This document shows positions 41,204 to 49,049 of a stretch of 64,000 nucleotides of DNA, in pieces. The stretch spans positions 2,905,001 to 2,969,000 of the forward strand of contig NZ_CP017147.1 in the NCBI RefSeq assembly GCF_001741865.1, in the 5' to 3' direction. Origin of the DNA: Bosea vaviloviae. GTDB lineage: Bacteria > Pseudomonadota > Alphaproteobacteria > Rhizobiales > Beijerinckiaceae. Position numbers and translations under genes: made by a program. Within the stretch, counting starts at the first letter, position 1. Every line of letters starts with the position of its first letter. Under the pieces are notes generated by a model that was not told the origin of the DNA, did not search any database, and saw only the letters and a program-made list of their open reading frames with translations.

Positions 41204-42126
41204 TGGCTCCAGCGCAGAACCGCGGCGTCGAGGCTTTTGGCGATCTCGATCAGCCCTGCCTGCGTCTTGGGATGCGGCAATTCGAGCGGATGACGCAAAG
41301 CGGCCGAGCCGATGATCCCGCCCTGCTTCATCAGGATCTTCGCAGCCGACAGGCCGGTCTGGCGGTTCTCGTAGTTGATCAGCGGCAGCCAGCGCGCATA
41401 GGCGGCCATGGCCTCGTCGCGGCGCCCGGCGAAATAGGGATCGACGATCTGGCGGATGCCGTCGGGATAGCCGCCGCCGGTCATCGCGCCGGTCGCACCC
41501 GCATCGAGATCGGCCATCAGCGTGATCGCCTCCTCGCCGTCCCACGGTCCCTCGATCGCCTTGCCCCCGAGTTCGAGCAGCGTGCGCAGCTTGGCCGCGG
41601 CCTGGGCGACCTCGATCTTGAAATACGAGACGTTCTCGATCTCGCCGGCGAGCTTCGCCAGGAAGGCGGGCGAGAGCGGCGTGCCGGCCACCGGCGCGTC
41701 CTGGATCATGATCGGGATCGAGATCGCATCCGAGACGCGACGGAAGAAGGCTTCGATCGCCGCCTCGCCGACCCGGAAGGTCGCGCCGTGATAGGGCGGC
41801 ATGATCATCACCATGGCCGCGCCCTTGTCCTGCGCGCGGCGCGAACGCTCGGCGCAGACCGCGCTGCTGAAATGCGTCGTCGTCACGATGACCGGCACCC
41901 GGCCAGCGACATGGTCGAGCGCTACATCCATCACCGTGTCGCGCTCGGCATCGGTCAGCACGAACTGCTCGGAGAAGTTCGCCAGAATGCACAGCCCGTC
42001 CGAGCCGGCCTCGATCATGAAGTCCAGGCAGCGGCGCTGGCCTTCCAGATCGAGCGTACCGTCATCGTGGAAGATGGTCGGCACGACGGGGAAGACGCCG
42101 CGATAGGGTCTGGTCGCTGCAGGCAT
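41200..42126 (-). CDS. 2-keto-3-deoxy-L-arabonate dehydratase (DHDPS family)
   Basis: The 308-residue protein starts PYRGVFPVVPTIFHDDGTLDLEGQ and has SDGLCILANFSEQFVLTDAERD, VIVTTTHFSSAVCAERSRRAQDKGAAMVMIMPPYHGATFRV and the Schiff-base lysine K170 in VSYFKIEV. It continues with IEGPWDGEEAITLMADLDAGATGAMTGGGYPDG. The order and wording match the Azospirillum enzyme that converts 2-keto-3-deoxy-L-arabonate to alpha-ketoglutarate semialdehyde. ATG 42126 is the family start; upstream frame is non-coding. Arabonate dehydratase and the semialdehyde dehydrogenase are not in this window. Confidence 0.92.
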   Translation of the reverse strand: MPAATRPYRGVFPVVPTIFHDDGTLDLEGQRRCLDFMIEAGSDGLCILANFSEQFVLTDAERDTVMDVALDHVAGRVPVIVTTTHFSSAVCAERSRRAQDKGAAMVMIMPPYHGATFRVGEAAIEAFFRRVSDAISIPIMIQDAPVAGTPLSPAFLAKLAGEIENVSYFKIEVAQAAAKLRTLLELGGKAIEGPWDGEEAITLMADLDAGATGAMTGGGYPDGIRQIVDPYFAGRRDEAMAAYARWLPLINYENRQTGLSAAKILMKQGGIIGSAALRHPLELPHPKTQAGLIEIAKSLDAAVLRWSQ

Positions 42127-42134
42127 GGCGGTGC

Positions 42135-42928
42135 TCAATCCTTGTCTGTGAGAAGGCGGGAAGGGGCGATAAGGCGATGCGCTCCGGGGAGCCGTTCGGA
42201 GGGTTCGGTTCTCGCTGCACCGTGGCGGCGCAATCCGTTGAAGATGACACCCACCATGGCGTCGGCTGCACCCTCGACGTCGCGGGCAGCGATGGCGTCG
42301 ACGATCTTCCGATGCGTCATGATGACGATGTCCCGCTCGGGTTCCTCGACCGGCGCGCTCAGCAGGAAGGACGCCCGCAGCGCACGTCGATGACGCCGCC
42401 GACCGAGCGCATGAACGGATTGCCCGAAGCATTGGCGACCGCGACATGGAGCGCGAGATCGGCATTGGCGAAGGCCACGGAATCGGATGGCTCGCGCTGC
42501 ATCGCGGCCAGGCCCGCGCGCATCGCGGCGAGATCGGCTTCGGTTCTGCGCTCCGCGGCCAGGGCCGCCGCACGAGGCTCGACCGCCAGCCGGATTTCGG
42601 CGAGATCGTCCAGGAAGCGGCGGTCTATGCCGGCCTGGAGGTGCCAGGCGAGCAGGTCGCCGTCGAACATGTTCCAGGCGGCGCGCTCGCGCACCACCGT
42701 GCCGACCCTTGCCTTGGTGGTGAGCAGGCCCTTGGCGACGAGCGTCTTGACGCTTTCGCGCAGCACCGGGCGCGAGACGCCGAAGCGCAGCATCAGCTCG
42801 GCATCGCCGGCGAGCTTGGAGCCTTCCTTGGCGCGGCCGGCGATGATGTCGATCGCGATCATCCGCGCCACCTCGGCGTGATTGGAGTGCTCCCGCCGTT
42901 CGGGAACCGCGACGATTCCGGGTTTCAT
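42135..42928 (-). pseudogene. FadR-type GntR regulator, frameshifted
   Basis: ATG 42928 opens a GntR regulator: HAEVARMIAIDIIAGRAKEGSKLAGDAELMLRFGVSRPVLRESVKTLVAKGLL (winged helix), then LLAWHLQAGIDRRFLDDLAEIRLAVEPRAAALAAERR and NASGNPFMRSVGGVID of the FadR-like ligand domain. At about 42386 the frame breaks and a stop follows at 42359. The family sequence resumes in another frame (ALRASFLLSAPVEEPERDIVIMTHRKIVDAIAARDVEGAADAMV) to 42135. Restoring one C in GACGTGCGCTG would rejoin the frames. It lies between transporter and enzyme genes, which it probably repressed. Confidence 0.88.
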
Positions 42929-43911
42929 GGCGTGGTCCCTTTTGCAGCGGCGCCCCGCACGGAGCGGCGGGCCAGCGCCAGCGTCGCCTGCTGGAAAGCG
43001 ATGAAGGCAAACAGCAGGACCCCGGTGACGATCTTGGTCCACCAGCTCGACAAGGTGCCGTCGAAATTGATGTAGGTCTGGATCAGGCCCTGCATCAGAA
43101 CGCCCAGGAACGTTCCCGCCATGAAGCCGTACCCGCCCGTCAGCAGCGTGCCGCCGATCACCACGGCAGCGATCGTGTCGAGCTCGACACCGACCGCCGA
43201 AAGCGAATAGCCCGACGAGGTGTAGAGCGAGAACACGATGCCCGACAGCCCCGCCAGGAAGCTCGACAGGGCATAGATCGCGACCGTGTGCCGCCCCACC
43301 GAGATCCCCATCAGCCCGGTCGAGACCCGATTTCCGCCGAGCGCATAGACGTTCGTGCCGAAACGCGTGAGATGGAGCAGGACGCCGCCGGCCAGGAAGA
43401 CCGCGAGCATGATCAGCCCGACCACGCTCAGCCGGCCGCCGCCGGGCAGGCGCAGCGCGAAATCGGAAATCGCGCCATAGAGCGGCGCGGTGACCGGGAT
43501 CGACTCGGTCGAGAGCAGGAAGCTCGCGCCGCGCGCCAGGAACATGCCCGCCAGCGTCACGATGAACGGCGGCATCTCGAAGCCCTGGATGAGCGCACCC
43601 ATCGTGGCGCCAAACAGCGTCGCGACCAGCAGCACGAGCATGAAGGCCAGCAGCGGGGGAATGTTCCATGTCCCGATCGCCAGGGCGAGGAAGACCGTCG
43701 TGAACCCCACGACCGAACCGACCGACAGGTCGATGCCGCCCGAGATGATCACGAAGGTCATGCCGACCGCCAGGATGCCGAGGAAGGCGTTGTCGGTCAA
43801 AAGATCCGCGATCACGCGCGTCGACAGGAAGGCGGGGAACTGGAGCGCGCAGATGGCATAGCCGAGCGCGAAGACGGCGGCGGTGACGATGACCGGGAGA
43901 TAGCGCGTCAT
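42925..43911 (-). CDS. yjfF: Sugar ABC transporter permease, YjfF type
   Basis: The 328-residue membrane protein has YLPVIVTAAVFALGYAICALQFPAFLSTRVIADLLTDNAFLGILAVGMTFVIISGGIDLSVGSV and FEMPPFIVTLAGMFLARGASFLLS, as in YjfF of the galactofuranose importer. About nine membrane segments are visible. ATGA overlaps join it to the YtfT-type permease before it and to the GntR gene after it. With YtfT it forms the membrane channel of the importer. Confidence 0.93.
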   Translation of the reverse strand: MTRYLPVIVTAAVFALGYAICALQFPAFLSTRVIADLLTDNAFLGILAVGMTFVIISGGIDLSVGSVVGFTTVFLALAIGTWNIPPLLAFMLVLLVATLFGATMGALIQGFEMPPFIVTLAGMFLARGASFLLSTESIPVTAPLYGAISDFALRLPGGGRLSVVGLIMLAVFLAGGVLLHLTRFGTNVYALGGNRVSTGLMGISVGRHTVAIYALSSFLAGLSGIVFSLYTSSGYSLSAVGVELDTIAAVVIGGTLLTGGYGFMAGTFLGVLMQGLIQTYINFDGTLSSWWTKIVTGVLLFAFIAFQQATLALARRSVRGAAAKGTTP

Positions 43912-44891
43912 GCCGATCTCCGGGCCAGCAGCACGCCGATGGCGGACAGGCGCGGCGATTGCGCCAGCAGCACCACCAGGACGACGACCGCCTTCACCAC
44001 GAGGTTGAATTCGGGCTTGAAGCCGGCCAGCAGGATGCCGGTGTTCATCGCCTGGATGATCAGCGCGCCCAGCACCGCCAGAGCGAGGCTGAAGCGGCCG
44101 CCCAAGAGCGAGCTGCCGGCGATCACGACCGCCAGGATGGCGTCGAGCTCGAGCCAGAGCCCGGCATTGTTGGCGTCCGCGCCCAGGATGTCGGCGGCGG
44201 AGACGATCCCGGCCAGGGAGGCGCAGAAACCGCTCCAGACATAGACCGCAATGGTGGTCATGCGCGTCTCGATGCCGGCGAGCGCGCTGGCTCGGGCATT
44301 GGCGCCGGTCGCCTCGATCAGGAGCCCGAGCGCGCTGCCGCGGACGACGAGCGCCGCCACCGCCAGCACCGATGCGGTCAGCACCACCGGGACCGGCAGT
44401 CCCAGGATCGAACCGCCGCCGAACCAGGCGAGGCCGGGCGAGGTGAAGGTGACGATCCTGCCCTCGGTGATCAGCTGCGCGACGCCTCGGCCGGCGACCA
44501 TCAGGATCAGCGTCGCGACGATCGGCTGGATGCCGAGCACGGCGACGAGGATGCCGTTCCAGAGCCCGCACAGCAGCCCCGCGCCCAGCGCCGCCAGCAG
44601 GACGACGGGCAGCGGCTGCGTGTCGGCCAGCGTCGCCGCGAGAGCGCCTGAAATCGCCATCACCGCGCCGACCGAGAGATCGATCCCCCTGGTCGCCACG
44701 ACCAGCACCATGCCCAGGGAGAGGAGCGCCACGGGCGCCCCGCGGTTGAACACATCGATGAGGCTGCCGAACAGGCGACCATCCTGCAGCCTGAGGTCGA
44801 AGAACTGCGGCGAAACGGCGAAATTGATCAGCAGCACCAAGATGAAAGCTGCGATTTGCGGCAGGCCCTTGCGGGGCAGGGTGAAGCTCAT
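43908..44891 (-). CDS. ytfT: Sugar ABC transporter permease, YtfT type
   Basis: The 327-residue protein has about nine membrane segments and the motifs NRGAPVALLSLGMVLVVATRGIDLSVGAVMAISGALAA, LGIQPIVATLILMVAGRGVAQLITEGRIVTFTSPGLAWFGGGSILG and GANARASALAGIETRMTTIAVYVWSG, typical of YtfT. It pairs with YjfF, whose start overlaps its stop by four bases, and follows the ATPase gene by 13 bp. The substrate is likely a furanose form of galactose or L-arabinose. Confidence 0.93.
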   Translation of the reverse strand: MSFTLPRKGLPQIAAFILVLLINFAVSPQFFDLRLQDGRLFGSLIDVFNRGAPVALLSLGMVLVVATRGIDLSVGAVMAISGALAATLADTQPLPVVLLAALGAGLLCGLWNGILVAVLGIQPIVATLILMVAGRGVAQLITEGRIVTFTSPGLAWFGGGSILGLPVPVVLTASVLAVAALVVRGSALGLLIEATGANARASALAGIETRMTTIAVYVWSGFCASLAGIVSAADILGADANNAGLWLELDAILAVVIAGSSLLGGRFSLALAVLGALIIQAMNTGILLAGFKPEFNLVVKAVVVLVVLLAQSPRLSAIGVLLARRSA

Positions 44892-44904
44892 CGGATCCGC
44901 TTCC

Positions 44905-46464
44905 TCACGCCGCCAGCGGGGGCGCGTCGGCCGCGATCGCCTGCAGGATCGCGGTGACGTTCACCGCCTCGCCCTCCAGCGCGGCGATCTGCCTGCGGTC
45001 GCGCATCACGACGACCCGATCGGCATAGCTCACGATCTCCTCCAGCTCGGACGAGATCACGACGAGGGCGAGGCCCTCAGTGCAGAGCTGCCGGATCAGG
45101 CGGATGATCTCGGCATGGGCGCCGACATCGATGCCGCGCGTCGGTTCGTCGAGAATGAGCAGGCGCGGCTGCGTCGCCAGCCAGCGCGCCAGCAGGGCCT
45201 TTTGCTGGTTGCCGCCCGAAAGCAGCCCGATCGGCCGCTCGGGGTCGGGCGGGCGGATGTCGAGCATGGTGATGAAGCGCCGCGCGATCTCGTCCTGCTC
45301 CCGCCGCGAGAGCGGATGCAGCGCGCCGCGCCGCGCCTGGACGGCCAGGACGATGTTCTCGCGCACCGTGAGTTCGGCGACGATGCCTTCGGTCTTGCGC
45401 TCCTCCGGACAATAGCCGAAGCCCTGCGCGATCGCGTCGCGCGGCGACGCCAGGCGCACGCTGCGGCCGTCGATGGTGAGGCGGCCGCTATCGGCGGCTT
45501 CCACCCCGAACAGCAGGCGTGCCGTCTCCGTGCGCCCCGAGCCGAGCAAGCCGGCAAGCCCGACCACCTCGCCACTTGCCAGGACGAGGTCGAAAGGCGC
45601 GACATAGCCGGCCTTGCCGAAACCCTCGAACCGGATCGCGCCGCCCGCTGCGGGCGCAGCCTCGGCGGCGTCCTTGGCCGGATGCTCCGCGGTGGCTTCG
45701 CTGAGCTCGCGGCCCAGCATCATCCTGATCAGCTCCATGCGCGGCAGCGCTGCTGTCTCGCGCTCGCCGACGAGCTTGCCGTTCCGCAGCACCGTGATGC
45801 GGTCGCTGATCGCATAGACCTGGTCGAGGAAATGGGTGACGAAGAGGATGCCGAGGCCCCGGCCGGCGAGACCGCGCATGACGCGGAACAGGATCTCGAC
45901 CTCATGAGCGTCGAGGCTGGCTGTCGGCTCGTCGAGGATCAGGATCCGTGCCGACATGTCGACGGCGCGCGCGATCGCCACCAGATGCTGCACGGCGACC
46001 GAATACTCGCCCAGTGGCGCGGCGACATCGATATCGAGGTCGAAATCACGCAGCAGGGCCGCCGCGCGGCGGCGCATCTCGCTTTCCCGCACGAGGCCCA
46101 AGCGCATCGGCTGGCGTCCGAGGAACAGGTTTTGCGCGACCGAGAGGTTGGGTAGCAAGCTGACCTCCTGGTAGACGGTCGCGATGCCGGCTTGCAGCGC
46201 CTCCTGCGCCGAACGGGGCGCGATCTCGGCGCCCTCCAGCGTCACGGTTCCCGCGTCGCGCGCGATGACGCCGGTGACCGCCTTTATGAAGGTCGACTTG
46301 CCCGCGCCGTTCTCGCCGAGCAGGGCATGGATTTCGCCATGCCGGAGCGTGACGTCGATACCGGCGAGCGCGGGAAACCCTGCGAAAGTCTTCGAGAGCC
46401 CGCGTACGGCCAGGAGCGGCGCGGCCTCGGTCGGGGGCAGGGGGCGGGTCGGGGATAAGGACAT
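44905..46464 (-). CDS. ytfR: Sugar ABC transporter ATP-binding protein, YtfR type
   Basis: The 519-residue protein (ATG 46464 preferred to 46479) is a double ABC cassette. The first half has GENGAGKST and LILDEPTASLDAHEVEILF; the second has degenerate GLLGSGRTE, the signature LSGGNQQKALLARW and LILDEPTRGIDVGAHAEII. It drives the YtfT/YjfF channel. The gap to the binding-protein gene upstream contains a long repeat with inverted ends (46538-46682), as in the other transporter of this locus. Confidence 0.94.
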   Translation of the reverse strand: MSLSPTRPLPPTEAAPLLAVRGLSKTFAGFPALAGIDVTLRHGEIHALLGENGAGKSTFIKAVTGVIARDAGTVTLEGAEIAPRSAQEALQAGIATVYQEVSLLPNLSVAQNLFLGRQPMRLGLVRESEMRRRAAALLRDFDLDIDVAAPLGEYSVAVQHLVAIARAVDMSARILILDEPTASLDAHEVEILFRVMRGLAGRGLGILFVTHFLDQVYAISDRITVLRNGKLVGERETAALPRMELIRMMLGRELSEATAEHPAKDAAEAAPAAGGAIRFEGFGKAGYVAPFDLVLASGEVVGLAGLLGSGRTETARLLFGVEAADSGRLTIDGRSVRLASPRDAIAQGFGYCPEERKTEGIVAELTVRENIVLAVQARRGALHPLSRREQDEIARRFITMLDIRPPDPERPIGLLSGGNQQKALLARWLATQPRLLILDEPTRGIDVGAHAEIIRLIRQLCTEGLALVVISSELEEIVSYADRVVVMRDRRQIAALEGEAVNVTAILQAIAADAPPLAA

Positions 46465-46537
46465 GGGCACGAACTCCACGCAGGCCGCGCCGATGGCGCG
46501 GCCGTGGGAACAAGCTCGGGAGAGCGCGCGCGCCCTC

Positions 46538-46682
46538 AGAGCCTGTTTTTGAAACGCGCTCCGGTGAGTCGGCTGGCGCGGATTTCGAGAACCGGAGCGC
46601 AGCGGACTTCATGTCCGTGAGCACCGGAAGCGCAGAAAGCCGCGTCAGACGGCCGCCGGAGTAGAGTTTCGGGACAGGCTCT
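46538..46682. repeat. Long interspersed repeat with 9-bp inverted ends between ytfQ and ytfR
   Basis: AGAGCCTGT (46538-46546) and ACAGGCTCT (46674-46682) bound about 127 bases rich in GAGAACCGGAGCG / GAGCACCGGAAGCG subrepeats. The right end reaches the ytfQ stop codon. It may form a structured spacer after the binding-protein message, and it looks like a dispersed genomic repeat, although no second copy is in this window. Confidence 0.6.
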
Positions 46683-47653
46683 CAGTAGCCGAGGCCCTTT
46701 TTGGAGTCGTAGACCTTCTGCGGATCGTCGGCTGCGGTGTAGAGCCTGGATTCGGTCTGGATCCATTTGGGCGGGACGGTGCCCTTGCTCTTGTAGGCGG
46801 TCAGCGCGTCGAAGGCGGGGCCGGCCATGTCGGGCGTCAATTCGACCGTGGCATTGGCCTCGCCGGCCGCGATCGCCTTGAAGATGTCGGGCACCGCGTC
46901 GATCGAGATGGTCAGCACATCCTTGCCCGGCTTCAGGCCGGCTTCCTTCATGGCCTGGATCGCGCCGACCATCATGTCGTCATTATGCGCATAGACGGCG
47001 CAGATCGACTTGCCGCCGCCCTCGGCCTTGATGAAGCTCTCCATCACCTCCTTGCCCTTGGCGCGGGTGAAGTCGCCGGTCTGGCTGCGCACGACCTTGA
47101 TGTTGGAGGCTGAGGCGATCGCCGTGTCGAAGCCCTTCTTGCGGTTGGTCGCGACGCTGGCGCCGACCGTGCCTTGCAGCTCGACGACGTTGCAGGGCTT
47201 GGAGCCGACAGTCTTGGCGAGCCATTTGCCGGCGACCTCGCCCTCATGGACGCTGTCGGAGGTCACGGCGGTCAGATAAAGCTCCTTGCCCGCCGGATCG
47301 ATGTCGCGATCGAGCAGGATGACCGGGATCTTGGCTTCCTTGGCTTCCTTCAGCACGGAATCCCAGCCGCTCGCGACGACGGGAGCGAGGAAGATCGCGT
47401 CGACGCCCTGCGCGACGAAGGAGCGGATCGCCTTGATCTGGTTCTCCTGCTTCTGCTGCGCATCGGCGATCTTGAGCGTGATGTTGCGTTTCTTGGCCTC
47501 GCTCTTGGAGACCGAGGTCTCGGCTGCGCGCCAGCCCGATTCCGAGCCGATCTGTGAAAAGCCGACAGTGAGTTCCGCCGCACTGGCGGCATTGAGACCG
47601 CCGGCCAGCATGGTCGCGGCAAGCAGCGTGGTCATGGATGAAAGACGGCGCAT
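46682..47653 (-). CDS. ytfQ: YtfQ-like periplasmic sugar-binding protein
   Basis: From ATG 47653 (GGGAGAA upstream) the 323-residue protein has a signal peptide ending at ASAAE and the YtfQ pattern: LTVGFSQIGSESGWRAAETSVSKSEAKKRNITLKIADAQQKQENQIKAIRSFVAQGVDAIFLAPVVASGWD, IPVILLDRDID and ICAVYAHNDDMMVGAIQAMKEAGL. YtfQ binds galactofuranose, and close relatives bind L-arabinofuranose. It is the first gene of the ytfQRT-yjfF unit and follows an operator-like palindrome at 47733-47745. Confidence 0.93.
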   Translation of the reverse strand: MRRLSSMTTLLAATMLAGGLNAASAAELTVGFSQIGSESGWRAAETSVSKSEAKKRNITLKIADAQQKQENQIKAIRSFVAQGVDAIFLAPVVASGWDSVLKEAKEAKIPVILLDRDIDPAGKELYLTAVTSDSVHEGEVAGKWLAKTVGSKPCNVVELQGTVGASVATNRKKGFDTAIASASNIKVVRSQTGDFTRAKGKEVMESFIKAEGGGKSICAVYAHNDDMMVGAIQAMKEAGLKPGKDVLTISIDAVPDIFKAIAAGEANATVELTPDMAGPAFDALTAYKSKGTVPPKWIQTESRLYTAADDPQKVYDSKKGLGY

Positions 47654-47732
47654 GAGCTTCTCCCGGAACATTATCAATCGAGGCGCCTCTACGTGCGCAG
47701 CCTCGTTCTACCGGGGTCTTTTGAACCTGTAA

Positions 47733-47745
47733 ATAGTCATACTAT
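47733..47745. promoter_or_regulatory. FadR-type GntR operator upstream of ytfQ
   Basis: ATAGTCATACTAT contains TAGTCATACTA, an exact match to the FadR-subfamily consensus TNGTNNNACNA, within an A+T-rich promoter region 80 bases before the ytfQ ATG. The only GntR gene nearby is the frameshifted one at 42135-42928. Confidence 0.65.
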
Positions 47746-47777
47746 CTTACTAATGGGCAGCTTCATGCAGGAGCCGC

Positions 47778-48863
47778 TCAGGCCGTGAAGCGATAGAGCG
47801 TGCGATGTCGGTAGATCATGCCCGGCGTCAGCCTGGCCGATGGGAAATCGGGACGATTGGGTGCGTCGGGCCAGATCTGCGGTTCCAGGCAAAAGGCGTC
47901 GGCCTGGCGGTGGAGCCTGCCATGCTTTCCCGCCACGCTGCCGTCGAGAAAATTGCCGGAATAGAGCTGCAGGCCGGGCTGATCGGTATGGAGCTCCATG
48001 ATCCGCCCGGAGCGGGGCGCCTCGACGCGAGCAGCCAAACGCAAGGCATCTGTCGGCAAATCATCTGTCGGCAAGCCATCCGCAGGAACCAGGCAGAAAT
48101 TATGGTCGTAGCCGCGGCCGCGCCGCAGCTGTTCGTCGGAATGCCGGATGCGCGCGCCGATCGGATGCGCCTCGCGGAAATCGAACGGCGTGCCAGTGAC
48201 GCCTCGCGGCGGCTCCTGCAACGGGATTGCGGTCTCGTCCACCGCAAGGAAATGATCGGCGGCGATCTGCAGCCGGTGCTGCAGGATATCGCCTGCCGCC
48301 GCGCCGTCGAGATTGAAGAAGCTGTGATTGGTCAGGTTGACCACCGTCGCCCGGTCGCTCGTCGCGGTGATGTCGAGCAGGAGTTCGCCTGGGGCCGGCA
48401 GGCTGTAGCGCAACCGGGTCTCGACCGTGCCGGGATAACCTTCCTCGCCATCGGGGCTGCGGCAGGCCAGCGTCAGCGTGGGAACCGGTCCATCCTCTGC
48501 CGAGACGATCCTCCATGCCTTGCGGCTGAAGCCATTGATGCCGCCATGCAGCGCATTGGGGCCATTGTTGCGGGCAAGCGAAACCTCCGTCCCGTCGATG
48601 ACGAAGCGGCCGCCCGCAATGCGGTTGGCGTAGCGCCCGACCGTCATGCCGAAATAGCAGCCGAGCCGGGTATAGGGCTCAAGCGCATCGAAGCCGAGAA
48701 CGACGTCGTCGACCGCCCCTGCGCTATCCGCCACCAGCAGCGCCTGGAGAGCGCCGCCATAGCTGATGATGCGCGCCGTCAGCCCGCCATCCCGCCTGAG
48801 CGTGACGCGCTCGATGGCGGTGCCATCAGGCAGATGTCCGAAGATCTCGCGTTCGACCGGCAT
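47778..48863 (-). CDS. galM: Aldose 1-epimerase (mutarotase)
   Basis: The 361-residue enzyme has LTARIISYGGALQALLVAD, VVLGFDALEPYTRLGCYFGMTVGRYANRIAGGRFVIDG, NALHGGINGFSRKAW, TVVNLTNHSFFNLDG (catalytic His) and CLEPQIWPDAPNRPDFPSARLTPG (catalytic Glu), all typical of GalM. It interconverts alpha and beta anomers, feeding the 1-dehydrogenase. ATG 48863 follows GAGAGACG. A 15-bp in-frame duplication (48047-48076) adds DLPTDDLPTD in a loop. It ends 125 bp before ytfQ on the same strand. Confidence 0.93.
   Translation of the reverse strand: MPVEREIFGHLPDGTAIERVTLRRDGGLTARIISYGGALQALLVADSAGAVDDVVLGFDALEPYTRLGCYFGMTVGRYANRIAGGRFVIDGTEVSLARNNGPNALHGGINGFSRKAWRIVSAEDGPVPTLTLACRSPDGEEGYPGTVETRLRYSLPAPGELLLDITATSDRATVVNLTNHSFFNLDGAAAGDILQHRLQIAADHFLAVDETAIPLQEPPRGVTGTPFDFREAHPIGARIRHSDEQLRRGRGYDHNFCLVPADGLPTDDLPTDALRLAARVEAPRSGRIMELHTDQPGLQLYSGNFLDGSVAGKHGRLHRQADAFCLEPQIWPDAPNRPDFPSARLTPGMIYRHRTLYRFTA
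48047..48076. repeat. In-frame 15-bp duplication inside galM
   Basis: CATCTGTCGGCAAAT and CATCTGTCGGCAAGC are adjacent, followed by a partial third unit. They encode LPTDD-type repeats. The second unit contains CAAG. Confidence 0.85.
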
Positions 48864-48891
48864 ACGTCTCTCTGGTTGGCGCTCTTCGCAG

Positions 48892-48947
48892 ATGTCGGCA
48901 AGCAGGTGCCGGCAAGCCAATGTCGGCAAGTCAATGTCGGCAAGTCG
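48892..48947. repeat. Tandem repeat, 14 bp x 4, upstream of galM
   Basis: ATGTCGGCAAGCAG, GTGCCGGCAAGCCA, ATGTCGGCAAGTCA and ATGTCGGCAAGTCG run head-to-tail 29 bases before the galM start (leftward gene), between galM and the PAS-protein gene. All units contain CAAG. Confidence 0.95.
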
Positions 48948-49049
48948 AGGCTTACCGTCGTTACCGAAGTCTGCCGCCACAGCGGCGCGATGTACACCGT
49001 TCTGATATCCGCCGGCTCGCATCCGCAGGACCGAAACCTCCGCAGCCGC

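Noticed and set aside
42359..42928. Programmed frameshift in the GntR gene
   Set aside because: There is no slippery run or stimulatory structure at GACGTGCGCTG; a simple one-base loss explains it.
44251..46155. Rightward 634-codon open frame
   Set aside because: It is antisense to ytfT and ytfR and shows only low-complexity Arg/Ala composition with no domain.
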